Source: Sulfitobacter sp. THAF37
Lineage (GTDB): Bacteria > Pseudomonadota > Alphaproteobacteria > Rhodobacterales > Rhodobacteraceae
DNA length: 64,000 nt
Direction of reading: 5' to 3'
Assembly: GCF_009363555.1 (NCBI RefSeq)
Contig: NZ_CP045372.1
Location: 2,553,501-2,617,500, forward strand
Part shown: positions 57,256 through 64,000 of the stretch, one piece after another
Position numbering within the stretch: position 1 is the stretch's first letter
Layout of the letters: each line of letters begins with the position of its first letter
The notes under the pieces: generated by a model
Databases searched by the model: none
Told to the model about the DNA's origin: nothing
Seen by the model: only the letters and a program-made list of their open reading frames with translations
Position numbers and translations under genes: made by a program

Positions 57256-58031
57256 TGGGCTTTGGCGATGATCTGAACGCCAGCGCGGCGCTGGTCGAAC
57301 GGGGCGACCCGCCGCGGTTCCGCGCGGCGATGGCCGCACCCGTGGCGGCGCGGCGCGTGCTGTTCCCGCTTTATGCCTTCAACATCGAAGTCGCCCGCGC
57401 GCCCTGGGTCACGCAGGAAAGCATGATTGCCGAGATGCGCCTGCAATGGTGGCGCGACGTCTGTGAAGAGATCGCCCAGGGCGGGCCGGTGCGGCGTCAC
57501 GAGGTCGCCACCCCGCTGGCCGAGGCGATCACGGCTGACGACGCGCGCCTTCTGGACGAACTCGTCGCGGCGCGGCGCTGGGACATCTACCGCGATCCTT
57601 TCGAGGACGCAGCGCATTTCGCGCGCTACATGGACCAGACCTCGGGCAATCTGACCTGGGTTGCGGCCCGCAGGCTGGGGCAGGCGGATGAAGCCGTGGT
57701 GCGCGATGCGGCGTATGGCGCGGGCATCGCCGCATGGCTGCGCGCCATCCCCGAGCTGGAGACGGCGGGCCGGGTGCCGCTGCTGGACGGCACCACCGAA
57801 GGGGTCAGGGCGCTTGCCCGCGGCGCGCAGGAGAGATTGGCTCGGGCGCGGGCCAACCGTGGTGCCGTGTCGAAACCGGCCCGCGCGGCCCTGTGGCATG
57901 TGGGGCAGGCGGATGCGATCCTCAGGGCCGCCACCGCCGATCCCGCCGCCGTGGCCGACGCCAGACTGCCCGACCCCGAACCGCGCGATCAGCGGCGTCT
58001 GGCGTGGCGGGCGCTGACCGGACGCTGGTAG
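57255..58031 (+). CDS. Squalene/phytoene synthase family protein, probably not a prenyltransferase
   Basis: A 258-residue all-helical protein of the squalene/phytoene synthase superfamily (LFPLYAFNIEVARAP, MRLQWWRDVCEEIA, ARYMDQTSGNLTWVAARRLG). The first Asp region is degenerate and no second DxxxD aspartate motif is visible, as in the NDUFAF6-like branch that assists respiratory complex I assembly rather than making prenyl lipids. That branch assignment is inference. It is the last gene of the overlapping run from cysS. Confidence 0.78.
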   Translation: MGFGDDLNASAALVERGDPPRFRAAMAAPVAARRVLFPLYAFNIEVARAPWVTQESMIAEMRLQWWRDVCEEIAQGGPVRRHEVATPLAEAITADDARLLDELVAARRWDIYRDPFEDAAHFARYMDQTSGNLTWVAARRLGQADEAVVRDAAYGAGIAAWLRAIPELETAGRVPLLDGTTEGVRALARGAQERLARARANRGAVSKPARAALWHVGQADAILRAATADPAAVADARLPDPEPRDQRRLAWRALTGRW

Positions 58032-58123
58032 AACGGGACGCTGGTAGGCGGCCTGTCTGTTTCTGCCATGTCCGGCACCGCGCGCCACCGCGTGCGACGG
58101 CCCGCAAGGCACCGGTGTCCGCT

Positions 58124-59395
58124 TCAGGCGGTCGCCTGGGTTCCGCGCCGTATCACCAGCCAGGTCAGCGATCCGCCCGCAAGGACAAGGAACGGGATCA
58201 TCGCCCAGTTCACCGCCGCCCAGCCCTCGGCAGGCGAGCCGCCCGAGCAATTCATCAACCCGCCCGACGCCAGCGAGGCCATGGTGACGCCGCCAAAGAC
58301 GATCAGATCGTTCAGCCCCTGCATCCGCCCCCGTTCGTGCGGGGCATGCGCCCCGGCCAGCATGGTCGTGGCCCCGATGAAGCCAAAGTTCCAGCCCAGC
58401 CCCAGCAGGACCAGCGCGATATAGAAGTTCTCCAGCGCCACGCCCTGCAGCGCCACCACGCCCGCAATCCCCAGGATGAGGATACCCAGCCCCATGATCC
58501 GCTCTACCCCGAAGCGCCCGATCAGATGCCCGGTGAAAAAGGACGGCGCGAACATCGCCAGCACATGGCCGGTGACCACATTCGACGCGATGTCGAGGAA
58601 GGACTTGAGCCGCTCCGTCTCGGTCATGCCGGCGGTGGCCCCCGGTCCCAGCAGGTCGCCGCTCAACCCGCAGCCGACCACGGCCAGCGGGGTCGAGGTC
58701 ATCACCAGGTTCATCAGCGCATAGGACACCGTGGCACAGATCACGGCGACGGCGATGCGGGGGGTGCGGATCAGGTCCAACCGGCTGCGCCCGCGCGGGG
58801 CATCCTGGGCCGGTACCGGCGGTTTCGGGATGTCGATAAAGAGGAAAAGCAGGCTGCCCACCACGTTGACGCCGATAGCCGCCACATAGGTCCCGAGGAA
58901 GGGGATCACATAGGCATCCGCGGTCCATTTCACGATCTGGGGTCCGATGACGGCCGAGATCAGCCCGCCCGCCATGACATATGAGATGGCCCTGGGCCGA
59001 AAGTCGTCCGATGCCGTATCGGCGGCGGCGAAACGGTAAAAACCCTGCGCGGACATGTAGATGCCGGTCAGCAGCGACCCGACCAGGAAGATCGGAAAGG
59101 AGGCCACGTAAAGCCCGTAGGCCCCCACCGCGCCCCCCAGCGCCCCGCCCGCGGTGCCCAGAAAGAACCCCGCGCGCCGCCCAAAGCGTTGCATGATGGC
59201 CGAAACCGGTGTCGCCGACAGCATCGACCCCAGCACGATCATCGAGATCGGCAGCGTGGCAAAGCAGACGTTGCTGGCCAGCGACTGCCCGGCAAGCCCG
59301 CCCACCACGAAAAGCATCGGCATCTGAGCGCCCAGAAGCGCCTGCGCCAGCACAAGAATGGTTACATTGCGTTTCGCGCGGCTGTCGTCGATCAT
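58124..59395 (-). CDS. MFS transporter
   Basis: A 423-residue polytopic membrane protein with 12 predicted helices and MFS loop patterns (MQRFGRRAGFFLGTAGG after helix 2; IGRFGVERIMGLGI in the second half). Substrate unknown. The ATG at 59395 with GGACGAG in front is chosen over an in-frame ATG 54 bp upstream. Convergent with the preceding run and divergent from cobK. Confidence 0.88.
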   Translation of the reverse strand: MIDDSRAKRNVTILVLAQALLGAQMPMLFVVGGLAGQSLASNVCFATLPISMIVLGSMLSATPVSAIMQRFGRRAGFFLGTAGGALGGAVGAYGLYVASFPIFLVGSLLTGIYMSAQGFYRFAAADTASDDFRPRAISYVMAGGLISAVIGPQIVKWTADAYVIPFLGTYVAAIGVNVVGSLLFLFIDIPKPPVPAQDAPRGRSRLDLIRTPRIAVAVICATVSYALMNLVMTSTPLAVVGCGLSGDLLGPGATAGMTETERLKSFLDIASNVVTGHVLAMFAPSFFTGHLIGRFGVERIMGLGILILGIAGVVALQGVALENFYIALVLLGLGWNFGFIGATTMLAGAHAPHERGRMQGLNDLIVFGGVTMASLASGGLMNCSGGSPAEGWAAVNWAMIPFLVLAGGSLTWLVIRRGTQATA

Positions 59396-59497
59396 GCTGC
59401 TCGTCCTTTGGTTGAGGCAAGGCGTACTCCCGGCGGAGACGGGGGGCAAGCCCCGGCGGCCCCTTGCTCATGCGTGATGGCTGGCTAATGTCGGCCC

Positions 59498-60226
59498 ATG
59501 ACACTCAGAATCCTCCTTCTCGCGGGCAGCGCCGAGGCGCGCCGGGTCGCCGAGGCCCTGCGCGACAGGGGCGTGACGGTACAGGCCCTGGTGTCAGAGC
59601 CGCCGCGCGGGCCAGATCCGATGCCGGTGCCCTGCCGCCTGACGACATTCGACGATCCGGCGCGGCTGGCGGCAGAGATGGCACAGGTCGACGCCGTGAT
59701 CGACGCGAGCCACGGATTCGACGGCCTTATGAGCCGCACGGGCCATGCCGCCGCGCAGATCGCCGGACGGCCCTTTGTCAGCCTGTCGCGCCCGGGCTGG
59801 GACCTGGAAGCCGCGAATTGGCGAGAGGTGCCGGATGTGGCCGCTGCCCTGCCGCTGATCGGGCAGGGGGCGCGGGTGTTCTCTGCCACCGGCTGGGACA
59901 GTCTGGCGCAATACGCGGCCTTTCCCGGCGCACGGCTGCTGTTGCGCCAGACGACGCGGCACGACCGGAGGCCGCCCTATGATTTCGTCGAGGCGGTGTT
60001 CGGGACCCCGCCCTTCGACGCCGCGCAGGAAGAGGCGCTGTTCCGCGAACTGGCTGTCGATATGCTGATCTGCCGCAACCTGGGCGGCCGGCCGAGCCGC
60101 CCCAAGCTGGACGCGGCCCTGGCGCTGAACCTGCCGGTGATCCTGATCGCCAGACCGCCGCTGCCTGACGGCGCGCAGGTGCTGACGCAGGTGGATGCGG
60201 TGCTGGACTGGGCCGCGTCCCTGTGA
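59498..60226 (+). CDS. cobK: Precorrin-6A reductase
   Basis: A 242-residue CobK/CbiJ family NADPH-dependent reductase of the corrin ring in cobalamin synthesis. It begins with the nucleotide-binding RILLLAGSAEARRVAEAL and includes VDAVIDASHGFDGLMSRTG and ICRNLGGRPSRPKLDAA. No other cob genes are nearby, so it is an isolated member, yet cobalamin is needed by NrdJ in this window. Its TGA overlaps the glycosylase GTG (GTGA). Confidence 0.92.
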   Translation: MTLRILLLAGSAEARRVAEALRDRGVTVQALVSEPPRGPDPMPVPCRLTTFDDPARLAAEMAQVDAVIDASHGFDGLMSRTGHAAAQIAGRPFVSLSRPGWDLEAANWREVPDVAAALPLIGQGARVFSATGWDSLAQYAAFPGARLLLRQTTRHDRRPPYDFVEAVFGTPPFDAAQEEALFRELAVDMLICRNLGGRPSRPKLDAALALNLPVILIARPPLPDGAQVLTQVDAVLDWAASL

Positions 60227-60858
60227 GCGGGCCGGGCCGCATCATCCGGACGGCCGCGGACCTGGCCGAAGGGGCCGAATGGCTGGCCGCGCGCGAGCCG
60301 CGATTCGCGCCGGTTCTGGCCTCTGTCGGCCCGCTGCCGCTGCGGCTGAAGCAGCCCGGATTTGCCGCGCTGATGGAGATCATCGTCAGCCAGCAGGTCA
60401 GCGTCGCCTCTGCCGATGCGATCCGTGCGCGGCTGCACGCGGCGGGACTGCGCGATGCGGCCGCCATCCGGGCGGTCGACGAAGCGGCACTCTGCGCCGC
60501 TGGTCTCAGCCGACCGAAGGCACGTTATGTCGCGGCGCTGGCACAGGCGGACATCGACTTTGACGCATTGACCGCGATGCCGGACGCCGAGGCGGAGGCG
60601 GTGCTGCGCGCGCAAAAGGGCATCGGCCCCTGGACGGCGCAGATCTACGTGATGTTCGCGCTTGGCCGGGCCGATGGTTTCGCGCCCGGCGACCTGGCCC
60701 AGCAGGAAGCGGCGCGGGCGCTGTTCGATCTGCCCGCGCGTCCGACGGCGGACGCATTGGCCGTGCTGGCGCAAGACTGGTCGCCCTGGCGGTCGGTTGC
60801 GGCCCGCGCGCTATTTGCCTACTACCGACAGCTGAAGAACAGGGAAGGGTTGGGATGA
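60223..60858 (+). CDS. alkA: DNA-3-methyladenine glycosylase II (AlkA-type)
   Basis: A 211-residue HhH-GPD base-excision glycosylase. It contains IIVSQQVSVASADAI, LSRPKARYVAALA, the hairpin KGIGPWTAQIYVMF (about 130-143) and the catalytic Asp in GFAPGDLAQQEA. It removes alkylated purines in the cytoplasm. It lacks the N-terminal extra domain of E. coli AlkA, so it is the short form. Overlaps cobK and the next gene by 4 bp each (GTGA/ATGA). Confidence 0.9.
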   Translation: MSGPGRIIRTAADLAEGAEWLAAREPRFAPVLASVGPLPLRLKQPGFAALMEIIVSQQVSVASADAIRARLHAAGLRDAAAIRAVDEAALCAAGLSRPKARYVAALAQADIDFDALTAMPDAEAEAVLRAQKGIGPWTAQIYVMFALGRADGFAPGDLAQQEAARALFDLPARPTADALAVLAQDWSPWRSVAARALFAYYRQLKNREGLG

Positions 60859-61520
60859 CACGAGTATTGAACGCAGAACGCCGCGCGCCGGCATCGGGGG
60901 ACACGCGATCGGTTGTCGTCTTTCTGCATGGCTACGGGGCCAATGGTGCGGACCTTTTGGGGCTGGCCGATCCCTTGAGCGAACACCTGCCCGACACCTT
61001 GTTCGTCGCCCCCGACGCGCCGGAGACGGTGCCGGGCATGCCGACAGGGTACCAGTGGTTCCCGATCCCCTGGCTCGACGGGTCGTCCGAAGAGGAATCC
61101 GAGCGCGGGATGAGGCAGGCGGTGGCCGACCTCAACGCCTTTCTGGATGCGCTGATGGTGGACGAAGACGTGCTGCCCGAACAGGTTGTGCTCTTTGGTT
61201 TTTCGCAGGGCACGATGATGGCCTTGCATGTGGCGCCGCGCCGCGAGGACGAAGTGGCGGGGGTTGTCGCGTTTTCCGGGCGGCTGCTGTCCCCCGACCT
61301 GCTGAAAGACGAGGCGGTGGTCCGTCCGCCGGTGCTGCTGGTGCATGGCGACGCCGACGATGTGGTGCCGCCGCAATCGCTGCCGCAGGCCGCCGAGGCG
61401 CTGCAGGAGGCGGGATGGCAGGACGTCTATGCCCATGTGATGAAAGGCACCGGCCACGGCATCGCGCCTGACGGGCTGAGCGTGGCGCTGGCCTTCATGC
61501 GCGACAAGCTGGGGCTTTGA
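60855..61520 (+). CDS. Phospholipase/carboxylesterase-type alpha/beta hydrolase
   Basis: A 221-residue esterase of the carboxylesterase/phospholipase family (alpha/beta fold). It has FLHGYGANGADLL (about 24-36), the nucleophile GFSQGTMMAL (about 115-124), LLVHGDADDVVPP with the catalytic Asp and GTGHGIAPDGL with the His. The physiological ester is unknown. It is the last gene of the cobK-alkA run. Confidence 0.88.
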   Translation: MTRVLNAERRAPASGDTRSVVVFLHGYGANGADLLGLADPLSEHLPDTLFVAPDAPETVPGMPTGYQWFPIPWLDGSSEEESERGMRQAVADLNAFLDALMVDEDVLPEQVVLFGFSQGTMMALHVAPRREDEVAGVVAFSGRLLSPDLLKDEAVVRPPVLLVHGDADDVVPPQSLPQAAEALQEAGWQDVYAHVMKGTGHGIAPDGLSVALAFMRDKLGL

Positions 61521-61645
61521 AACGGTTATAAAACTGTCACCTTTCCGGTCTACTGCTGTCCGCGACATCTTGTGCCACGCTTGGGCTTGCCAGAGCGAAA
61601 CCACGAGATATAGTCAGATTAAACGGGCAGGGGACGATACCGGAC

Positions 61646-62230
61646 ATGGACGGCGATTTCAGGACCGAATTCACCAGGCAGCCGGCGGGGCTGAAACACA
61701 GGCCCGCGCTGGTATTGAATGCCGATTACCGACCGCTCAGTTACTATCCGCTGTCGCTTTGGCCCTGGCAGGAGGCGATCAAGGCGAAGTGGCTGGACCG
61801 GGTCGATATCGTTGCCGAATACGACGAAGTGGTCCGAAGCCCCTCGACCGAGATCAGGATCCCCTCGGTGGTCGTTCTGAAAGATTACGTAAAACCTCAA
61901 AAGCGCGTGGCCTTCACGCGCTTTAATTTATTTCTGAGGGATGAATTCCGCTGCCAGTACTGCGGCGCGCGGGGGGATCTGACATTCGACCATGTGGTGC
62001 CGCGCGCCAGTGGCGGGGTGACGTCCTGGCAGAACGTGGTGGCGGCCTGTTCGCCCTGCAACCTGCGCAAGGGATCGAAGGCGCTGCATCAGACGGGGCT
62101 GTCCCTGCGCAAGCCGCCGCGCCAGCCGGGCGCGGAGGAGCTGCGCAATATGGGCCGGAAGTTTCCGCCGGGCCATCTGCACGAGAGCTGGATGGATTTC
62201 CTGTACTGGGACGCGGAACTGGAAGCGTGA
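61646..62230 (+). CDS. HNH endonuclease family protein
   Basis: A 194-residue protein with a C-terminal HNH nuclease domain (about 104-150): zinc ligands CQYCG and CSPCN, and FDHVVPRASGGVTSWQNVV with the catalytic His and Asn. The N-terminal half (ALVLNADYRPLSYYPLSLWPWQEAI) is typical of a widespread chromosomal HNH family of uncertain role in DNA processing. It has no neighbours of a restriction or phage type. Confidence 0.9.
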   Translation: MDGDFRTEFTRQPAGLKHRPALVLNADYRPLSYYPLSLWPWQEAIKAKWLDRVDIVAEYDEVVRSPSTEIRIPSVVVLKDYVKPQKRVAFTRFNLFLRDEFRCQYCGARGDLTFDHVVPRASGGVTSWQNVVAACSPCNLRKGSKALHQTGLSLRKPPRQPGAEELRNMGRKFPPGHLHESWMDFLYWDAELEA

Positions 62231-62467
62231 TCCGAAGGCGCGCGCTGCGCGCGCATGCGATTATTGATTTTGCGCTGCGGGTCTCACCGTCCCCGGGGAA
62301 CGGCGCCGTCCTTGATTGATCCCCGTGCTGGCAGGCGGCCGCCGTCGCGGCAAGTAAAATAGCCGTATCCCCGCAAGCGGGGCCCCGCGTCGATTTTGCT
62401 TGCCCCGCCGTCCTCCGCATGCCCTTCGGTGCTCAAGCAAGGGCGGCTCCGGACCCGGGAGAGGCGG

Positions 62468-63250
62468 TCAGAAATCCAGATCGACCCAGACGGGCACGTG
62501 ATCGGAGGGTTTTTCGCGACCGCGCACGTCCCGGTCGATCTGGCAGTCGCGCAGCCAGTCGGCGCAGGCCGGAGAGAGCAGGAAATGGTCGATTCGGATG
62601 CCGTTGTTGCGGTTCCACGCGCCCGCCTGGTAGTCCCAGAAGCTGTAGTGTCCGGGCCCTTGGGTGCGGGCGCGGAAGGCGTCCGTCAGGCCGAGGTTCA
62701 GCAGGCGGCGGAATTTTTCGCGCGACGCGGGGCGGAACAGCGCGTCGTCGCGCCAGCTTTCGGGTTTTGCGGCATCTTCGGCCTGCGGGATGATGTTGTA
62801 ATCTCCCGCCATCAGGAACGGCGTTTCCGCGGCCAGCAGGCTTTCGGCGCGGGCGCGCAGCCGGTCCATCCACGCTAGCTTGTAGTCGAACTTGGGCCCC
62901 GGCGCCGGGTTTCCGTTCGGCAGGTAGAGCCCGCAGATGCGCAGCGCCGCGTGATCGCCCATGACGGTCGCCTCGATATAGCGGGACTGGTCGTCGTCAT
63001 CGTCGCCGGGCAGGCCGCGGGTCACGTCCTCCAGCGGGTGTTTCGACAGGATCGCCACGCCGTTGAAGGATTTCTGGCCGTGGGTTTCCACGTTGTAACC
63101 GCGATCCTCGAAGAGGTCGCGCGGGAAGGCGTCGTCGACCGACTTGATCTCTTGCAGCAGCACCACGTCGGGCTGCGCCTCGTCCAGCCAGGCGGGCAGC
63201 GCCTCGGCCCGTGCCTTGATGCCGTTGATGTTGAAGGTGGCTATCTTCAT
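62468..63250 (-). CDS. xth: Exodeoxyribonuclease III
   Basis: A 260-residue AP endonuclease/exonuclease of the endonuclease-exonuclease-phosphatase fold. It has MKIATFNINGIKAR with Asn7, catalytic Glu34 (LLQEIK), GDYNIIP (about 148-154) and the final DHVPVWVDL with the catalytic His. It repairs abasic sites. It is leftward, after erpA with a 67-bp gap. Confidence 0.96.
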   Translation of the reverse strand: MKIATFNINGIKARAEALPAWLDEAQPDVVLLQEIKSVDDAFPRDLFEDRGYNVETHGQKSFNGVAILSKHPLEDVTRGLPGDDDDDQSRYIEATVMGDHAALRICGLYLPNGNPAPGPKFDYKLAWMDRLRARAESLLAAETPFLMAGDYNIIPQAEDAAKPESWRDDALFRPASREKFRRLLNLGLTDAFRARTQGPGHYSFWDYQAGAWNRNNGIRIDHFLLSPACADWLRDCQIDRDVRGREKPSDHVPVWVDLDF

Positions 63251-63317
63251 CCGCGCGCTCCCTGCAGGCTGTCCCTGCTATCGCCGATCCGGCGCGAGGG
63301 GGCAAGGGGCAGGGGGA

Positions 63318-63641
63318 TCACATGGAAAAGGAGGTGCCGCAGCCGCAGGCCGAGGTGGCGTTGGGGTTCTCAATCGTGAAACGCGCGCCGATCAGTTCTT
63401 CGGAAAAGTCGATGACCGCGTTGGCGAGGAAGGGCAGCGATACGCTGTCCACCACGACCTTCTGCCCGGACCCTTCCAGCACCAGATCGTCCTCCGTCGG
63501 TTCGTCGAGCGCGATGTCGTATTGGAACCCCGAGCATCCGCCCCCTTCGACGGCGACGCGCAGCGCCTTGCCCTGATCGCCTGCGCCGATCTCGGCCAGG
63601 CGTTCGAAAGCGCGGGAGGTGACTTTGGGCGGCATGTTCAT
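63318..63641 (-). CDS. erpA: Iron-sulfur cluster insertion protein (A-type, ErpA-like)
   Basis: A 107-residue A-type Fe-S carrier with the three conserved cysteines, Cys36 (GGGCSGF), Cys99 and Cys101 (SACGCGTSF). It delivers clusters to target apo-proteins. The pattern erpA facing a dGTPase gene with xth behind it is common in alphaproteobacteria. Confidence 0.94.
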   Translation of the reverse strand: MNMPPKVTSRAFERLAEIGAGDQGKALRVAVEGGGCSGFQYDIALDEPTEDDLVLEGSGQKVVVDSVSLPFLANAVIDFSEELIGARFTIENPNATSACGCGTSFSM

Positions 63642-63735
63642 GGCACATCTCCGATCAGGGCGTTTCAGGGCCGGTTTCCATCCCCGGTCAGCTTCAATAT
63701 AGAAGTCCGCAGGACAGGCTACAAGGACCGGCCAG

Positions 63736-64000
63736 ATGCACGCGCCCTATGCCTCTGATCCGTCGTGCGCCCGGGGACGGCGCGTGCCGGAGGAGGAAAG
63801 CACCTTTCGCTCCTGCTATCAGCGGGACCGGGACAGGATCATCCATGCCAGCGCCTTTCGCAGGCTCAAGCACAAGACGCAGGTTTTCGTGGAACACGAG
63901 GGCGATTATTATCGCACCCGGCTGACCCATTCCATCGAAGTGGCGCAGGTGGCGCGCACGATCGCCGGGGCGCTGGGGCTGAACGGCGAGCTGACCGAGG
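63736..64000 (+). CDS. dgt: Deoxyguanosinetriphosphate triphosphohydrolase-like protein (5' part only)
   Basis: The frame runs off the right edge; 88 residues are visible. It shows the dGTPase N-terminus [26 protein letters not shown] broken over about 26-53, and [14 protein letters not shown] (about 65-78), which holds the first His of the HD metal site. It probably hydrolyses dNTPs to deoxynucleosides and triphosphate. The ATG at 63736 follows AAGGAC. It diverges from erpA. Confidence 0.9.
   Translation, partial: MHAPYASDPSCARGRRVPEEESTFRSCYQRDRDRIIHASAFRRLKHKTQVFVEHEGDYYRTRLTHSIEVAQVARTIAGALGLNGELTE

Overview
The window is a GC-rich piece of chromosome from an alphaproteobacterium, most likely Rhodobacterales (Roseobacter group). 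Support comes from the gene families (class II B12-dependent ribonucleotide reductase NrdJ, citramalate synthase CimA, MmsA/MmsB valine catabolism, bactofilin next to an M23 peptidase, FabI), an alphaproteobacterial SOS box (GTTC-N7-GTTC) in front of uvrA, and an NrdR-type box in front of nrdJ. Species cannot be named from the sequence alone. Both ends cut genes: an exported hypothetical protein on the left and a dGTPase-like HD protein on the right.

Layout. 1-8.1 kb: exported hypothetical (partial), a 347-bp palindromic miniature element (A1), pgk, two tandem cyclophilins, an SRPBCC protein, bactofilin + M23 peptidase, DUF455 protein + PrxQ peroxiredoxin. 8.2-18.6 kb: a large AsmA/DUF3971 protein, queA, an MFS transporter, a DUF924 protein, a second inverted copy of the 347-bp element (A2), lpdA, a methyltransferase and a second MFS transporter. 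18.5-29.7 kb: SOS-controlled uvrA, then a leftward valine-degradation cluster (mmsA, a YbdK-like ligase, isobutyryl-CoA dehydrogenase, 3-hydroxyisobutyryl-CoA hydrolase, mmsB) with a divergent LysR regulator, preceded at its far end by an exported CxPPGLAK-motif protein. 29.8-41 kb: CBS protein, coaD, a divergent GAPDH, a small exported protein, an aspartoacylase-like enzyme, trpE, ppiD, an aminotransferase, gpt, a LysE exporter, fabI and pdxH.

41-51 kb is the most accessory-looking part: a double cold-shock-domain protein, a DUF192 protein whose stop codon lies in the CTAG target of a second, unrelated 365-bp palindromic element (B), tRNA-Pro(TGG), a lower-GC stretch with a GNAT acetyltransferase, nrdJ with a small downstream gene, a striking tandem array of a 128-bp three-hairpin unit (48196-48775), an ECF sigma factor divergent from an EF-hand protein, and an outer-membrane beta-barrel protein. 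51-64 kb: an aminotransferase, a tightly overlapping rightward run cysS-cimA-hydrolase-methyltransferase-squalene/phytoene synthase-like gene, an MFS transporter, another overlapping run cobK-alkA-type glycosylase-esterase, an HNH endonuclease, and xthA/erpA facing a dGTPase gene.

The genes are mainly housekeeping. I found no complete transposase, phage, CRISPR array, toxin-antitoxin pair or biosynthetic cluster. The features that ordinary annotation does not explain are non-coding: the 128-bp three-hairpin tandem array, the two families of multi-palindromic CTAG-targeted miniature elements that share one architecture, and a shorter hairpin repeat found at two convergent gene ends.
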